This document shows positions 7,205 through 15,529 of a DNA stretch of 64,000 nucleotides, one piece after another; within the stretch, counting starts at the first letter, position 1, and each line of letters begins with the position of its first letter. This stretch comes from an uncultured Bacillota bacterium (lineage in GTDB: Bacteria > Bacillota > Clostridia > Oscillospirales > Oscillospiraceae). A program made the translations under genes and the position numbers. The notes under the pieces are model-generated. The model searched no databases, had not been told where the DNA came from, and worked only from the letters and a program-made list of their open reading frames with translations. The stretch covers positions 124,001 to 188,000 of the forward strand of contig CANSDP010000001.1 in assembly GCA_947645675.1 (NCBI GenBank), written 5' to 3'.

Positions 7205-8098
7205 ATGTCCTTTTCGGCGGAAGTGAAAACCGAACTGTGCCGGGCTCCCCTGAGCCGGAGGTGCTGCGCCCAGGCGGAGGCCTACGGCGCGCTGCTCTAC
7301 TGCAACACCTTCCGGGGGGACGAGGTCCGGATCGTCACCGAGAACGGGGCCTTCGCCCAGCGTCTGCCCGCTCTGTTCAAAAAGGCCTTTAAGCTGTCCT
7401 TTGACCGCCTGCCCCAGGGGGAGGGAAAGCGGGTCTTTGCCGTCACCGACCCGGCCAAGCTGACGGCCATCCACCAGACCTTCGGCGCTGACCGGAACGC
7501 CCTGGCCCTCCACCTGAACTTCGCCGCGGTGGAGGAGAGCTGCTGCCGCGCCGCCTTCCTCCGGGGGGCCTTTCTGGCGGGGGGGTCGGTGACAGACCCC
7601 CGGAAGGGCTATCACCTGGAGCTGGCCACCTCCCACCACAGCGTGAGCCGGGAGGTGCTGGCCCTCATGCGGGAGCTGGGCCAGGAGCCGAAGGCCGCTC
7701 AGCGCAAGGGCAACGCGGTGCTCTACTTCAAGCAGAGCGACCGGATTGAGGACTTTCTTACCTGCCTGGGCGCGCCGGTGGCCGCTATGGAGGTGATGAA
7801 CGCCAAGCTGGAGCGGGACATTCGGGGGAAGGTGAACCGCCGGGTGAACTGTGACGCCGCCAACCTGGACAAGGCGGTGGAGGCCGCCATGTCTCAGGTG
7901 GAGGCCATCCGCCGCCTGGAGCGGGAGGGCGTGCTGACCGCCCTGCCGGACAAGCTCCGGGAGGTCGCCGCCCTCCGCCTGGCCCACCCGGAGGACACCC
8001 TCTCCCAGCTGGCCGAGCGGTGCGACCCGCCCATCACCAAGTCGGCGCTGAACCACCGCCTGCGCAAGCTGGTGGAGCTGGGGAGGGCGGACTTATGA
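7205..8098 (+). CDS. whiA: DNA-binding protein WhiA
   Basis: 297 residues from ATG 7205 (GGAGG 6 bases upstream). The N-terminal half is the LAGLIDADG homing-endonuclease-like fold without cleavage residues (FLRGAFLAGGSVTDP near 120, then LELATSHHSVSREVL). The C-terminal helix-turn-helix includes RLAHPEDTLSQLAE and ITKSALNHRLRKL. WhiA controls sporulation genes in Streptomyces and affects cell division and chromosome segregation in Bacillus. Its stop codon overlaps the start of the next gene (ATGA), so the downstream small gene is translationally coupled. Confidence 0.95.
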   Translation: MSFSAEVKTELCRAPLSRRCCAQAEAYGALLYCNTFRGDEVRIVTENGAFAQRLPALFKKAFKLSFDRLPQGEGKRVFAVTDPAKLTAIHQTFGADRNALALHLNFAAVEESCCRAAFLRGAFLAGGSVTDPRKGYHLELATSHHSVSREVLALMRELGQEPKAAQRKGNAVLYFKQSDRIEDFLTCLGAPVAAMEVMNAKLERDIRGKVNRRVNCDAANLDKAVEAAMSQVEAIRRLEREGVLTALPDKLREVAALRLAHPEDTLSQLAERCDPPITKSALNHRLRKLVELGRADL

Positions 8099-8427
8099 CC
8101 CATGAATTGCAGCCCCTGCGGCTCCAGACAGGTTGGACAGTCCAGTGGAACGACTTTACCGAATACGACATGGCTGTCCACGGACCGGGGGATGCCTTTG
8201 AGCTTCATGAGGATTTGTTTCAGCTTGTTCACCAAAAAGCTGGCTTGACGATTGACCTGGGCTGGTATCCGAGTTATGATCCTGGCGGTCACTATCTATT
8301 GCTGCTGGTCCAAAACCACCAGTGGGACCGGCCGCTGGAACGAGTGGAGACAAGGTTAAAAGCTGAAGTTATTTCCTGCGTTGAAAAGTGGGTGGATCAC
8401 GGCTTTTGGAGCAAGTATAAAATATGA
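8095..8427 (+). CDS. Conserved-looking hypothetical protein (110 aa) coupled to whiA
   Basis: The ATG at 8095 overlaps the whiA stop (ATGA). The product is soluble and rich in Trp, Asp and His (TGWTVQWNDFTEYD, EDLFQLVHQKAG, YPSYDPGGHYLLLLVQN, CVEKWVDHGFWSKYKI), with no signal peptide or membrane segment. The alternating hydrophobic strands and acidic loops recall small immunity-type or stress proteins, but I do not recognise a family. GC drops relative to whiA, which suggests a later arrival despite the tight coupling. Confidence 0.7.
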   Translation: MTHELQPLRLQTGWTVQWNDFTEYDMAVHGPGDAFELHEDLFQLVHQKAGLTIDLGWYPSYDPGGHYLLLLVQNHQWDRPLERVETRLKAEVISCVEKWVDHGFWSKYKI

Positions 8428-8440
8428 AGGAGAGAAAATT

Positions 8441-8926
8441 ATGTCAAACTGCACCTTCCGTCCCGCCGTGCCCGGCGATGAGGAATTGATTCTGAGCTTC
8501 ATCCGCGCTCTGGCGGAATACGAGCACATGTCCGACCAGGTGATAGCCACCCGGTCAATTCTGCGGGAGTGGCTCTTTGAGAAAAAGACGGCGGAGGTCA
8601 TTTTCGCCGAGGTGGAGGGGAAAGCGGTGGGCTACGCCCTGTTTTTCCACAATTTCTCCACCTTCCTGGGCCGGGCGGGCATCTACCTGGAGGACCTGTT
8701 CGTCCTCCCCGAGGAGCGGGGAAGCGGCTATGGCAAGGCCCTGTTGAAGGAGCTGGCCCGCATCACCGTGGAGCGGGGCTGCGGCCGGCTGGAGTGTGCG
8801 TGTCTCGACTGGAACCAGCCCTCCATCGACTTCTACACCAAGAAGATGCACGCCGTCCCCATGGACGAGTGGACGGTCTACCGCCTGACCGGAGAGACCC
8901 TGGAGGAAGCGTCAAGACCAGAGTAG
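8441..8926 (+). CDS. GNAT-family N-acetyltransferase (diamine acetyltransferase-like)
   Basis: 161 residues from ATG 8441 (AAGGAGAG 7 bases upstream); a longer in-frame start at 8381 overlaps the previous gene without a ribosome site. It shows the GNAT fold in order: FRPAVPGDEELILSFI, GYALFFHNFSTFLGRAG, YLEDLFVLPEERGSGYG with the acetyl-CoA loop (Arg93 to Gly98), and CLDWNQPSIDFYTKK. The FLGRAGIYLEDLFV segment is characteristic of the spermidine/spermine or thialysine acetyltransferase branch, so polyamines or related amines are the likely substrates. That is family knowledge, not proof. Confidence 0.88.
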   Translation: MSNCTFRPAVPGDEELILSFIRALAEYEHMSDQVIATRSILREWLFEKKTAEVIFAEVEGKAVGYALFFHNFSTFLGRAGIYLEDLFVLPEERGSGYGKALLKELARITVERGCGRLECACLDWNQPSIDFYTKKMHAVPMDEWTVYRLTGETLEEASRPE

Positions 8927-8934
8927 ACGCACCA

Positions 8935-8961
8935 AAAGGCTCCTTTGGCAAAGGAGCCTTT
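8935..8961. repeat. Perfect 12-bp stem hairpin after the acetyltransferase
   Basis: AAAGGCTCCTTT (8935-8946) pairs with AAAGGAGCCTTT (8950-8961) around a GGC loop. It may end the transcript, but with no clear U tract it looks more like a dispersed palindromic repeat related to the elements at 17901-18025. Confidence 0.6.
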
Positions 8962-8991
8962 GCCCCTGCAGAGGGAAAAGGAGGGGATCCC

Positions 8992-9447
8992 ATGTCCACA
9001 CGCTATGAATTTCACAGCAAGCTGTATCCAGAGGAAATCTATATCCGGCTGAGGGCCTGCGCGAAGCCGGCAAAATGGGACAGCTTCAACAGCGGAACCT
9101 TTTATTATAAACGGAATAAAAAGGGATTTTTGCTGTGGTACATAGGGCAAATGAGGGGGATGCTTCCATTCAGGGCAGAGGTCACAGAGAAAGACGGCGG
9201 AAGCCGGATATTGGGAGGCTTTCCTGTATGGCGCATGGCATGGAGGACGGCCGCGCTGTTTTTTGGATTTACTGTTCTGATGTCGCCGGTATTTGGGATT
9301 CCTTTGTGTATGTATCCTATCATAGTTACAATGCTTCTCTTGGCTGTGCCCTTCTATGCCGGCTTTTGGGGATTGACAAACGCGGCGTTTCACAGAAAGA
9401 AGCGCAAAGTTATACTGGAATTTATCCAGCAGCATCTGTTGGAGTGA
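8992..9447 (+). CDS. Small membrane protein, unknown function (151 aa)
   Basis: Start ATG 8992 follows GGAGGGG by 6 bases. The N-terminal ~75 residues are soluble and basic (YYKRNKKGFLLWYIGQMRG, RAEVTEKDGGSRILGGF). They are followed by two membrane segments (residues ~83-125, TAALFFGFTVLMSPVFG and IIVTMLLLAVPFYAGFWGL) and a charged tail (FHRKKRKVILEFIQQHLLE). The layout resembles PH-like/YcxB-type small membrane proteins, but this is not a firm assignment. It lies 24 bases before dnaE and may share its transcript. Confidence 0.7.
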   Translation: MSTRYEFHSKLYPEEIYIRLRACAKPAKWDSFNSGTFYYKRNKKGFLLWYIGQMRGMLPFRAEVTEKDGGSRILGGFPVWRMAWRTAALFFGFTVLMSPVFGIPLCMYPIIVTMLLLAVPFYAGFWGLTNAAFHRKKRKVILEFIQQHLLE

Positions 9448-9471
9448 GATAGAAAGAAGGAGGAAAGCGTC

Positions 9472-12400
9472 ATGTCCTTTGTCCACTTACACTTACATAC
9501 GGAATTTTCCCTGCTGGACGGCGCCTGCCGGATCAAGAAGCTGGTGGAGCGGGTAAAGGACCTGGGCCAGGAGGCGGTAGCCATCACCGACCACGGCTGC
9601 ATGTACGGGGTGATCGACTTCTACCGGGCCTGCAAGGCAGCGGGAGTGAAACCCGTCATCGGCTGCGAGGTCTATGTGGCCCCCCGGGGCCGCACCCGGT
9701 TCCAGAAGGTCCATGAGTTCGACTCCCACTATAACCACCTGGTTCTGCTGTGCCGGAACGAGGAGGGCTACCGCAACCTGTCCTACATGGTTTCCAAGGG
9801 CTATCTGGAGGGCTTTTATATCAAGCCCCGGATCGATCTGGACCTGCTGCGGGAGCATACCGCTGGCCTGATCGCCTGTTCCGCCTGCATGTCCGGAGAA
9901 ATATCCCGGCTGCTGCTGGCGGAGGAGTATGACAAGGCCAAGGAGATCGCCCTGGAGATGCGGGGCCTGTTCGGGGAGGACGGCTATTACCTGGAGCTTC
10001 AGGACCACGGCATTGCCGCCCAGAAGCGGGTGAACGCCGGCCTCATCCGCCTCAGCGAGGAGACAGGCATCCCCCTCATCGCCACCAACGACGCCCACTA
10101 CCTCCGCCGGGAGGACGCGGAGATGCAGGACATCCTCATGTGCATCCAGACGGGCAAGACCCTGGACGATCCCAACCGGATGAGGTTCGAGACCAAGGAA
10201 TTTTTTGTCAAATCAGAGGAGGAGATGGCCGCCCTCTTCCCCGATCACCCCGAAGCCATTGCCAACACCGCCAAAATCGCGGAATTGTGCAACCTGGACT
10301 TTGAGTTCGGCAAATACCACCTGCCCCTGTTCCAGCTCCCCGAGGGCTGGACCGACGGGGACGCCTACTTTGAAAAGCTCTGCTTGGACGGCTTCGCCCA
10401 GCGGTATCCGGACCGGCCGGAGGCGTATTTGAAGCAGCTGCACTATGAGATGGACATGATCCGCAAGATGGGCTTTGTGGACTACTTTCTCATCGTCTCC
10501 GACTTCATCGGCTTCGCCAAGGGTCAGGGCATCCCGGTGGGACCGGGGCGGGGGTCGGCGGCGGGGTCCATGGTGTCCTACTGCCTGAACATCACCGACC
10601 TGGACCCCATGAAGTACGGCCTGTACTTCGAGCGCTTCCTCAACCCGGAGCGGGTGTCCATGCCCGATATCGACATCGACTTCTGCATCCGCCGGAGGCA
10701 GGAGGTCATCGACTACGTCAACCGAAAGTACGGTGCGGACCATGTGGCCCAGATTGTCACCTTCGGCACCATGGCCGCCCGGGGCTCCGTCCGGGACGTG
10801 GGCCGGGTGCTGGGGGTGCCCTACGGCGAGGTGGACGCCCTGGCGAAGCTGATTCCCAGCGGCCCGGGGGCCCTGCATATCACCTTGGAGGACTCCCTAA
10901 AGCTGTCCAAGCAGCTCAAGGAGGCCTACGACGGCGACCCCAGCACCAAAAAGCTCATCGACACGGCGATGGCGATTGAGGGGATGCCCCGCAACACCTC
11001 CACCCACGCCGCCGGAGTGGTCATCACCCGCCGGCCGGTGGTGGACTACGTCCCCCTGGCCTCCAACGACGGCCTGCCTGTCACCCAGTACATCATGACC
11101 ACTTTGGAGGAGCTGGGGCTGCTGAAAATGGACTTCCTGGGCCTGCGCAACCTGACCATTCTGGACGACGCGGTGAGGATGGTCCGGGAGCGGGAGCCCG
11201 GCTTCTCCCTCCGGGACGTGCCGGACAACGACCCGGCCACCATGGCGATGCTGTCCGAGGGCAAGACCGCCGGGGTGTTTCAGCTGGAGTCCGCCGGTAT
11301 GACCGGCGTGTGCGTGGGGCTGAAACCCAAGAGCGTGGAGGACATCTGTGCCGTCATCGCCCTGTACCGGCCCGGGCCCATGGACTCTATCCCCCGGTTC
11401 CTGGCCTGTGCCCAGAACCCGGAGAAGGTGACCTATAAACACCCCTCCCTGGTGCCCATCCTGTCCAATACCTACGGCTGTATCGTCTATCAGGAGCAGG
11501 TCATCCGCATTTTCCAGGACCTGGCGGGCTACTCCCTGGGCCAGGCGGACATGGTGCGCCGGGCCATGAGCAAGAAGAAGGTCAAGGAGATCGAGAAGGA
11601 GCGGGAGTCCTTCCTCCACGGCGACCCGGCCCGGGGGATTACCGGCTGCGTAGCCAACGGCGTGGATGAGAGCGCCGCCCAGGCCATCTATGACGAGATG
11701 TACGATTTTGCCAACTACGCCTTCAACAAGGCCCACTCGGTGGCCTATGCCGTGGTGGCCTATCAGACCGCCTGGTTCAAGTGCCGCCACCCCAAAGAGT
11801 ATATGGCCGCTCTGCTCACTTCGGTGCTGGACTCCACTGAGAAGGTGGCCGAGTACATCGCCGAGTGCCGGGACATGGGCATCCCCCTTCTGCCCCCTGA
11901 CGTGAATCAGTCCGGGGCCGACTTCACCGTGGTGGAGGAGGGCATCCGCTTCGGCCTGGTGGCGTTGAAGGGAGTGGGGCGGAACTTTATCGCCAATCTG
12001 CTGTCTGAGCGGGAGAAAAACGGCCCCTTCGCCGGCTTTATGGACTTCTGCGACCGGCTCTTCGACCAGGACATGAACCGCCGGATGCTGGAGAGCCTCA
12101 TCAAAAGCGGGGCCTTTGACGCCATGGGCTGCCGCCGGTCTCAGCTGATGCAGATCTACGGCCAGGTGCTGGACGGCATCGCCGCCGCCCGGAAGCGGAA
12201 TCTGGAGGGCCAGCTGGACCTGTTCGGCTTCGGCGGCGGGGAGGAGGAGAGCGCCCCCCTGCCCGACCTGGTCCTGCCCGACCTGCCGGAGTACACTCCC
12301 CAGGAGCTGATGACCATGGAGAAGGAGACCACCGGCCTCTATCTGTCCGGCCACCCCATGGACCAGTACCGGGAGCTGGCGAAGCGGTTCGGGGCGGTGA

Positions 12401-12942
12401 CCATTGGCTCTATCCTAAGCGATTTCGCACGGGAGGAGGGCCCCCAGGCGTACCGGGACGACCAGCGTGTGTCCATCGCCGGAGTGATCTCCAGCTACCG
12501 CACCCGGACCACCCGGAACAACACCCTGATGGCCTATGTGATGCTGGAGGACGACACCGCCTCCATGGAGCTGATCTGCTTCTCTCGGGCGCTGAACGAG
12601 TGCGGCGGCTATATCCGGGAGAACAGCGCCATTCTGGCCGCCGGAAAAATCTCCGTCCGGGACGACAAGGAGCCCCAGCTGATGGTGGACAGCATCCGTC
12701 CCCTGTCCAACCTGGAGGAGGCGGCCGGCGGGGGACAGACCCTCTACCTCCGCCTGCCCAGCCGGGAGGACCCCCGCCTGCGGAAGGTGCGGCTGGCTCT
12801 GTCCTTTTTCCCGGGGGAGAGCCAGGTGGTGCTCTATTTCGCGGACTGCAAAAAGCGGGTGGGCTCCCGCTGTGAGATTCACCCCGCCCTACTCAAGGAC
12901 CTGAAGGAGCGGCTGGGGGAGGAAAACGTGGTGGTGAAATAA
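9472..12942 (+). CDS. dnaE: DNA polymerase III alpha subunit DnaE
   Basis: 1156 residues from ATG 9472 (AAGGAGG 8 bases upstream). The N-terminal PHP domain keeps the metal-binding look (FVHLHLHTEFSLLDG, AITDHGCMYG). The palm shows GPGRGSAAGSMVSYCLNITDLDP near 360 and the catalytic Asp pair in MPDIDIDFCIRRR near 399-403. Then come the fingers, helix-hairpin-helix (FGLVALKGVG), and a C-terminal OB fold (RVSIAGVISSYRTRTTRNNTL) with a short tail. It is the replicative or lesion-tolerant DnaE type; Clostridia usually also carry PolC, not visible here. A strong bidirectional terminator follows. Confidence 0.97.
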   Translation: MSFVHLHLHTEFSLLDGACRIKKLVERVKDLGQEAVAITDHGCMYGVIDFYRACKAAGVKPVIGCEVYVAPRGRTRFQKVHEFDSHYNHLVLLCRNEEGYRNLSYMVSKGYLEGFYIKPRIDLDLLREHTAGLIACSACMSGEISRLLLAEEYDKAKEIALEMRGLFGEDGYYLELQDHGIAAQKRVNAGLIRLSEETGIPLIATNDAHYLRREDAEMQDILMCIQTGKTLDDPNRMRFETKEFFVKSEEEMAALFPDHPEAIANTAKIAELCNLDFEFGKYHLPLFQLPEGWTDGDAYFEKLCLDGFAQRYPDRPEAYLKQLHYEMDMIRKMGFVDYFLIVSDFIGFAKGQGIPVGPGRGSAAGSMVSYCLNITDLDPMKYGLYFERFLNPERVSMPDIDIDFCIRRRQEVIDYVNRKYGADHVAQIVTFGTMAARGSVRDVGRVLGVPYGEVDALAKLIPSGPGALHITLEDSLKLSKQLKEAYDGDPSTKKLIDTAMAIEGMPRNTSTHAAGVVITRRPVVDYVPLASNDGLPVTQYIMTTLEELGLLKMDFLGLRNLTILDDAVRMVREREPGFSLRDVPDNDPATMAMLSEGKTAGVFQLESAGMTGVCVGLKPKSVEDICAVIALYRPGPMDSIPRFLACAQNPEKVTYKHPSLVPILSNTYGCIVYQEQVIRIFQDLAGYSLGQADMVRRAMSKKKVKEIEKERESFLHGDPARGITGCVANGVDESAAQAIYDEMYDFANYAFNKAHSVAYAVVAYQTAWFKCRHPKEYMAALLTSVLDSTEKVAEYIAECRDMGIPLLPPDVNQSGADFTVVEEGIRFGLVALKGVGRNFIANLLSEREKNGPFAGFMDFCDRLFDQDMNRRMLESLIKSGAFDAMGCRRSQLMQIYGQVLDGIAAARKRNLEGQLDLFGFGGGEEESAPLPDLVLPDLPEYTPQELMTMEKETTGLYLSGHPMDQYRELAKRFGAVTIGSILSDFAREEGPQAYRDDQRVSIAGVISSYRTRTTRNNTLMAYVMLEDDTASMELICFSRALNECGGYIRENSAILAAGKISVRDDKEPQLMVDSIRPLSNLEEAAGGGQTLYLRLPSREDPRLRKVRLALSFFPGESQVVLYFADCKKRVGSRCEIHPALLKDLKERLGEENVVVK

Positions 12943-12944
12943 AA

Positions 12945-12989
12945 AACATGTCCCCCGCACGGGCTCTATGAACCCGTGCGGGGGATTTT
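12945..12989. terminator. Bidirectional terminator between dnaE and the peptidase remnant
   Basis: CCCCCGCACGGG (12952-12963) pairs with CCCGTGCGGGGG (12973-12984). Read rightward it is followed by ATTTT; read leftward the hairpin is followed by a T-rich run (complement of AAAAAAC at 12941-12947). It serves the two convergent transcripts. Confidence 0.85.
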
Positions 12990-12993
12990 GCCG

Positions 12994-13443
12994 TCAGCCC
13001 TCGGTGTGGATGATGGCGGGTGTCCAGCGGGGGACGTTGTACAGGTCGGTGATGCGGTAGGCGGCCCGGGTGGTTCCGATCAGGGGCACGTTGCTGATGG
13101 TCAGCTCCTCCTCGGTGACGGTGATGGGGTCGCCCATCAGATAGCTGTCCTGATACTGCATACCGGAGCCGTCAAGGGTGTAGTAGTCGCATATGAACTC
13201 CAAAACATCCCCCGGCTGGAGGGCCTCCTGGGCCTTGGCTGCCGTGTCGGTCGCCCCGTCCTTGTAGACGGCCTGGACTCCGGCCACATAGCCGTAGGGG
13301 GTGTCGTTGTCAAAGACCAGGATCAGCTCGGAGCGCTGGCCGTTGTGGAGCACAGGCACCCGGCCGGTGATGGTGTAGTTCTCCCCGTCGTCCACAGTGG
13401 ACATGTGGTAGTAGGCCACCGGCTGGCCGTTGATGGCGAGCTA
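12994..13443 (-). pseudogene. C-terminal domain of the clostripain-family protein, separated by an in-frame TAG
   Basis: Directly after the TAG at 13443-13441 the same frame continues for 149 codons: LAINGQPVAYYHMSTVDDG, a beta-rich domain, and ends IIHTEG. The continuity (same frame, no gap, plausible T-x-LAINGQPV junction where TGG for Trp would fit) shows that it was, or still is, the end of the preceding protein. No ribosome site or good start precedes it, so independent translation is unlikely. It is made only by readthrough, or if the TAG is a sequence error. Confidence 0.7.
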
Positions 13444-15354
13444 GGTGCCGTCGTACTCCCCCTTCAGCGCGCCGTCCTCGTCGAACTCATAGACGTTGTC
13501 CAGCCCCAGGTCGATGAAGCCCTCGCCGTCGTTGTAGAACACGTTCAGCTTCAGGGTGTGGACCAGGGACCACTGCTCCTCGCTCAGCCGGAGAACGGCG
13601 CTGCCGTCACCCTTTCCGCTGTCCTGCCATATCAGCTCCCGGTCGTCCAGGTGGTGGTCCGCCAAATACCGGGCGGCCTGCTCCATGTCCATGGACCGGT
13701 CGCTGAAAAAGCCGGAGCCCAGGACCAGTCCCAACAGCTCGGAGATGCCCTCCGCGTCGCCGCCGGGGTTTCCGGTACCGAATATGCCGGACAGAACGCC
13801 GATGGGGCTGGTCTGCGCCTGGGTGCCCGCGGCGCCGATGGTCTGCTGGTCGGCGAACTGCTGGATACAGCGGGCGTACGCGTCGTCCATGCCGATCTGC
13901 TTATAGGTCGCCACCGCCTGGGTCAGGGTGGACTGCTTCCGGTTCTGATAGGGGAAGTAGATGGAGATGCCGTAGGCGTTGGTCATGTTGGAGGAGGTGC
14001 GGTTGTACTTCACCGCCCCAAGCAGGGCCTCTGTCAGGGCCCCTCCCTCCTTGATGCCCAGGTTTTGGGCCAGGTGGACCAGGTCGATCTGGTCGATCTT
14101 GCTGGACTGGGCGAACTCCCGGGTCCCGCTCCGGGCTCTGGAGACGGTCTGATACTCCTGGTTCTGGATCAGCTGGCTGGCGGCCCGGGAGAAGGCGGAC
14201 AGGGGGGCGGGGAGGGTGACCTCCAGCTCAGCCAGGTCGATGACTGAAAGGGTGGTCAGCTGGCCCCGGCACTTCTGGGCGCAGGTGTCCACAAAGGTGT
14301 CCACGATCCGCTGTCCCACCTCGATGGTGGGCATGGAGGTGTTGGACCCGAGAGCGGTGAGCCAGTCGGTGTAGTACCAGCCCACGCCGGGCTCAGTCTC
14401 CTCCGAGGCGATGAGGTAGTCGGCGTACTGGGCCAAGGTGAGGGCGGTCTCCGCCGTAGCCATGAGGCAGGCGTCGAAGCCGATGAAGTCGAATTTCACC
14501 CCCGCCCGCTCCAGGGCCTGGTCCACCCCCGCCAGGCTCATGGAGCCGGTGGAGGCAAATTTTTCATCGTAGCCATAGCCGCTGACCGAGCCCCCGCCGT
14601 GGTCCCACAGAATGAGCTCATACCGGCTGGCGGGGTGGCTCTTGGCGCACCACTGGATGTATCCCGCCAAAACGCCGGGGTCGGTCATGGACACGGCGCC
14701 CAGGTCCTTTTGCAGGCAGACCAGCTTGCCGTCCCTGACCTGCCAGATCTGGTTGACAGCGCTGCTCACCGCGCTGTTTTTCCAGCCCTTACAGCCGCCG
14801 GTGTAGACCAGAAGGTTGATGTTGTCCCCGAATTTGGCCCCCAGCATCTCCTGGAGGTCGGAGGTGCCCATTCCAGCCCGGGACTCCAGGTCGGTGCCGC
14901 ACATGTAGACCATGATGGTGACGGTGTCTTTACCGTTTCCAAGCAGCTTGGTGTACTTATCTCGGGCGCCGGGGGCCACGGTGGTGTCCAGACGGCCGGT
15001 GTTGGGCTGGAGCTTCCAGCCGGAGGAGGTGCTGCCGGCGTTGAGGCCGCCCAGGAGGGGGGCCCAGCCGGAGCCCTGCCCGTCCTGGAGCTGCTGGGTT
15101 CCGGCGGGGGGCTGTCCGCCGCTGGGGGCGGGCTGGGACTGCTGGCCGCCCTGCAGGGCGAACAGTCCGCCTCCGCCGCCCAGGAGCAGGGCCAGGAGCA
15201 GCGCGATCAGCTTGCTGCCTCCCCGGGTCCCGCCGCTTCGGGTTCCGGCGCTCTGGCGCTGTTCCCTGCGCTCCGCATAGCCGCCGGACTCGCCCACCGG
15301 GCCGGTCCCCAGGCCGGAGCCCCGCTTATGTACCCCTGTTCCGGGGCCGGTCAC
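13441..15354 (-). CDS. Clostripain-family (C11) cysteine peptidase, secreted or membrane-anchored
   Basis: The start is set at GTG 15354 (purine-rich GGCCGGGAAAAG upstream). A longer in-frame start at 15492 would begin inside the scattered repeat and upstream of a -10-like TATAAT (15416-15421). A basic Gly/Ser/Arg-rich head precedes one hydrophobic segment (LIALLLALLLGGGGGLFAL, residues ~50-68), then a Gln/Pro/Gly linker and the peptidase domain. The C11 dyad is visible: His in ILWDHGGGS (residue ~252) and Cys in IGFDACLMAT (~296), with TIMVYMCGTDLESR before them. It is probably an extracytoplasmic Arg/Lys-specific peptidase. The frame ends at a TAG that looks like a mutated Trp codon; see 12994-13443. 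Confidence 0.85.
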   Translation of the reverse strand: MTGPGTGVHKRGSGLGTGPVGESGGYAERREQRQSAGTRSGGTRGGSKLIALLLALLLGGGGGLFALQGGQQSQPAPSGGQPPAGTQQLQDGQGSGWAPLLGGLNAGSTSSGWKLQPNTGRLDTTVAPGARDKYTKLLGNGKDTVTIMVYMCGTDLESRAGMGTSDLQEMLGAKFGDNINLLVYTGGCKGWKNSAVSSAVNQIWQVRDGKLVCLQKDLGAVSMTDPGVLAGYIQWCAKSHPASRYELILWDHGGGSVSGYGYDEKFASTGSMSLAGVDQALERAGVKFDFIGFDACLMATAETALTLAQYADYLIASEETEPGVGWYYTDWLTALGSNTSMPTIEVGQRIVDTFVDTCAQKCRGQLTTLSVIDLAELEVTLPAPLSAFSRAASQLIQNQEYQTVSRARSGTREFAQSSKIDQIDLVHLAQNLGIKEGGALTEALLGAVKYNRTSSNMTNAYGISIYFPYQNRKQSTLTQAVATYKQIGMDDAYARCIQQFADQQTIGAAGTQAQTSPIGVLSGIFGTGNPGGDAEGISELLGLVLGSGFFSDRSMDMEQAARYLADHHLDDRELIWQDSGKGDGSAVLRLSEEQWSLVHTLKLNVFYNDGEGFIDLGLDNVYEFDEDGALKGEYDGT

Positions 15355-15446
15355 ATTCTTTTCCCGGCCTCTGGGTCTGTTGTTCTCTATGTTTCTTCTC
15401 TTCCTTTCCGTTGCGATTATAAGATTCAGAATGACTGACGGCGTTC

Positions 15447-15524
15447 TGTAGGGGCGGGTATTACCCGCCCGTTCCACTGGCACACACCGCACAATCGCAC
15501 GGGCGGATGATATCCGCCCCTACA
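15447..15524. repeat. Dispersed repeat, copy 1 (78 bp)
   Basis: It starts TGTAGGGGCGGGTATTACCC, has a variable middle, and ends GGATGATATCCGCCCCTACA. The ends are inverted repeats, so the whole can fold. A second copy in the same orientation lies at 56995-57070 and differs mainly in the middle. Here it fills the gap between the RNA helicase and the peptidase. Confidence 0.85.
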
Positions 15525-15529
15525 GGGCG

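Noticed and set aside
12976-14247. Long plus-strand ORF opposite the peptidase
   Set aside because: Val/Gly/Leu/Gln-rich antisense frame typical of high-GC DNA, with no ribosome site; the minus strand encodes recognisable C11 peptidase.
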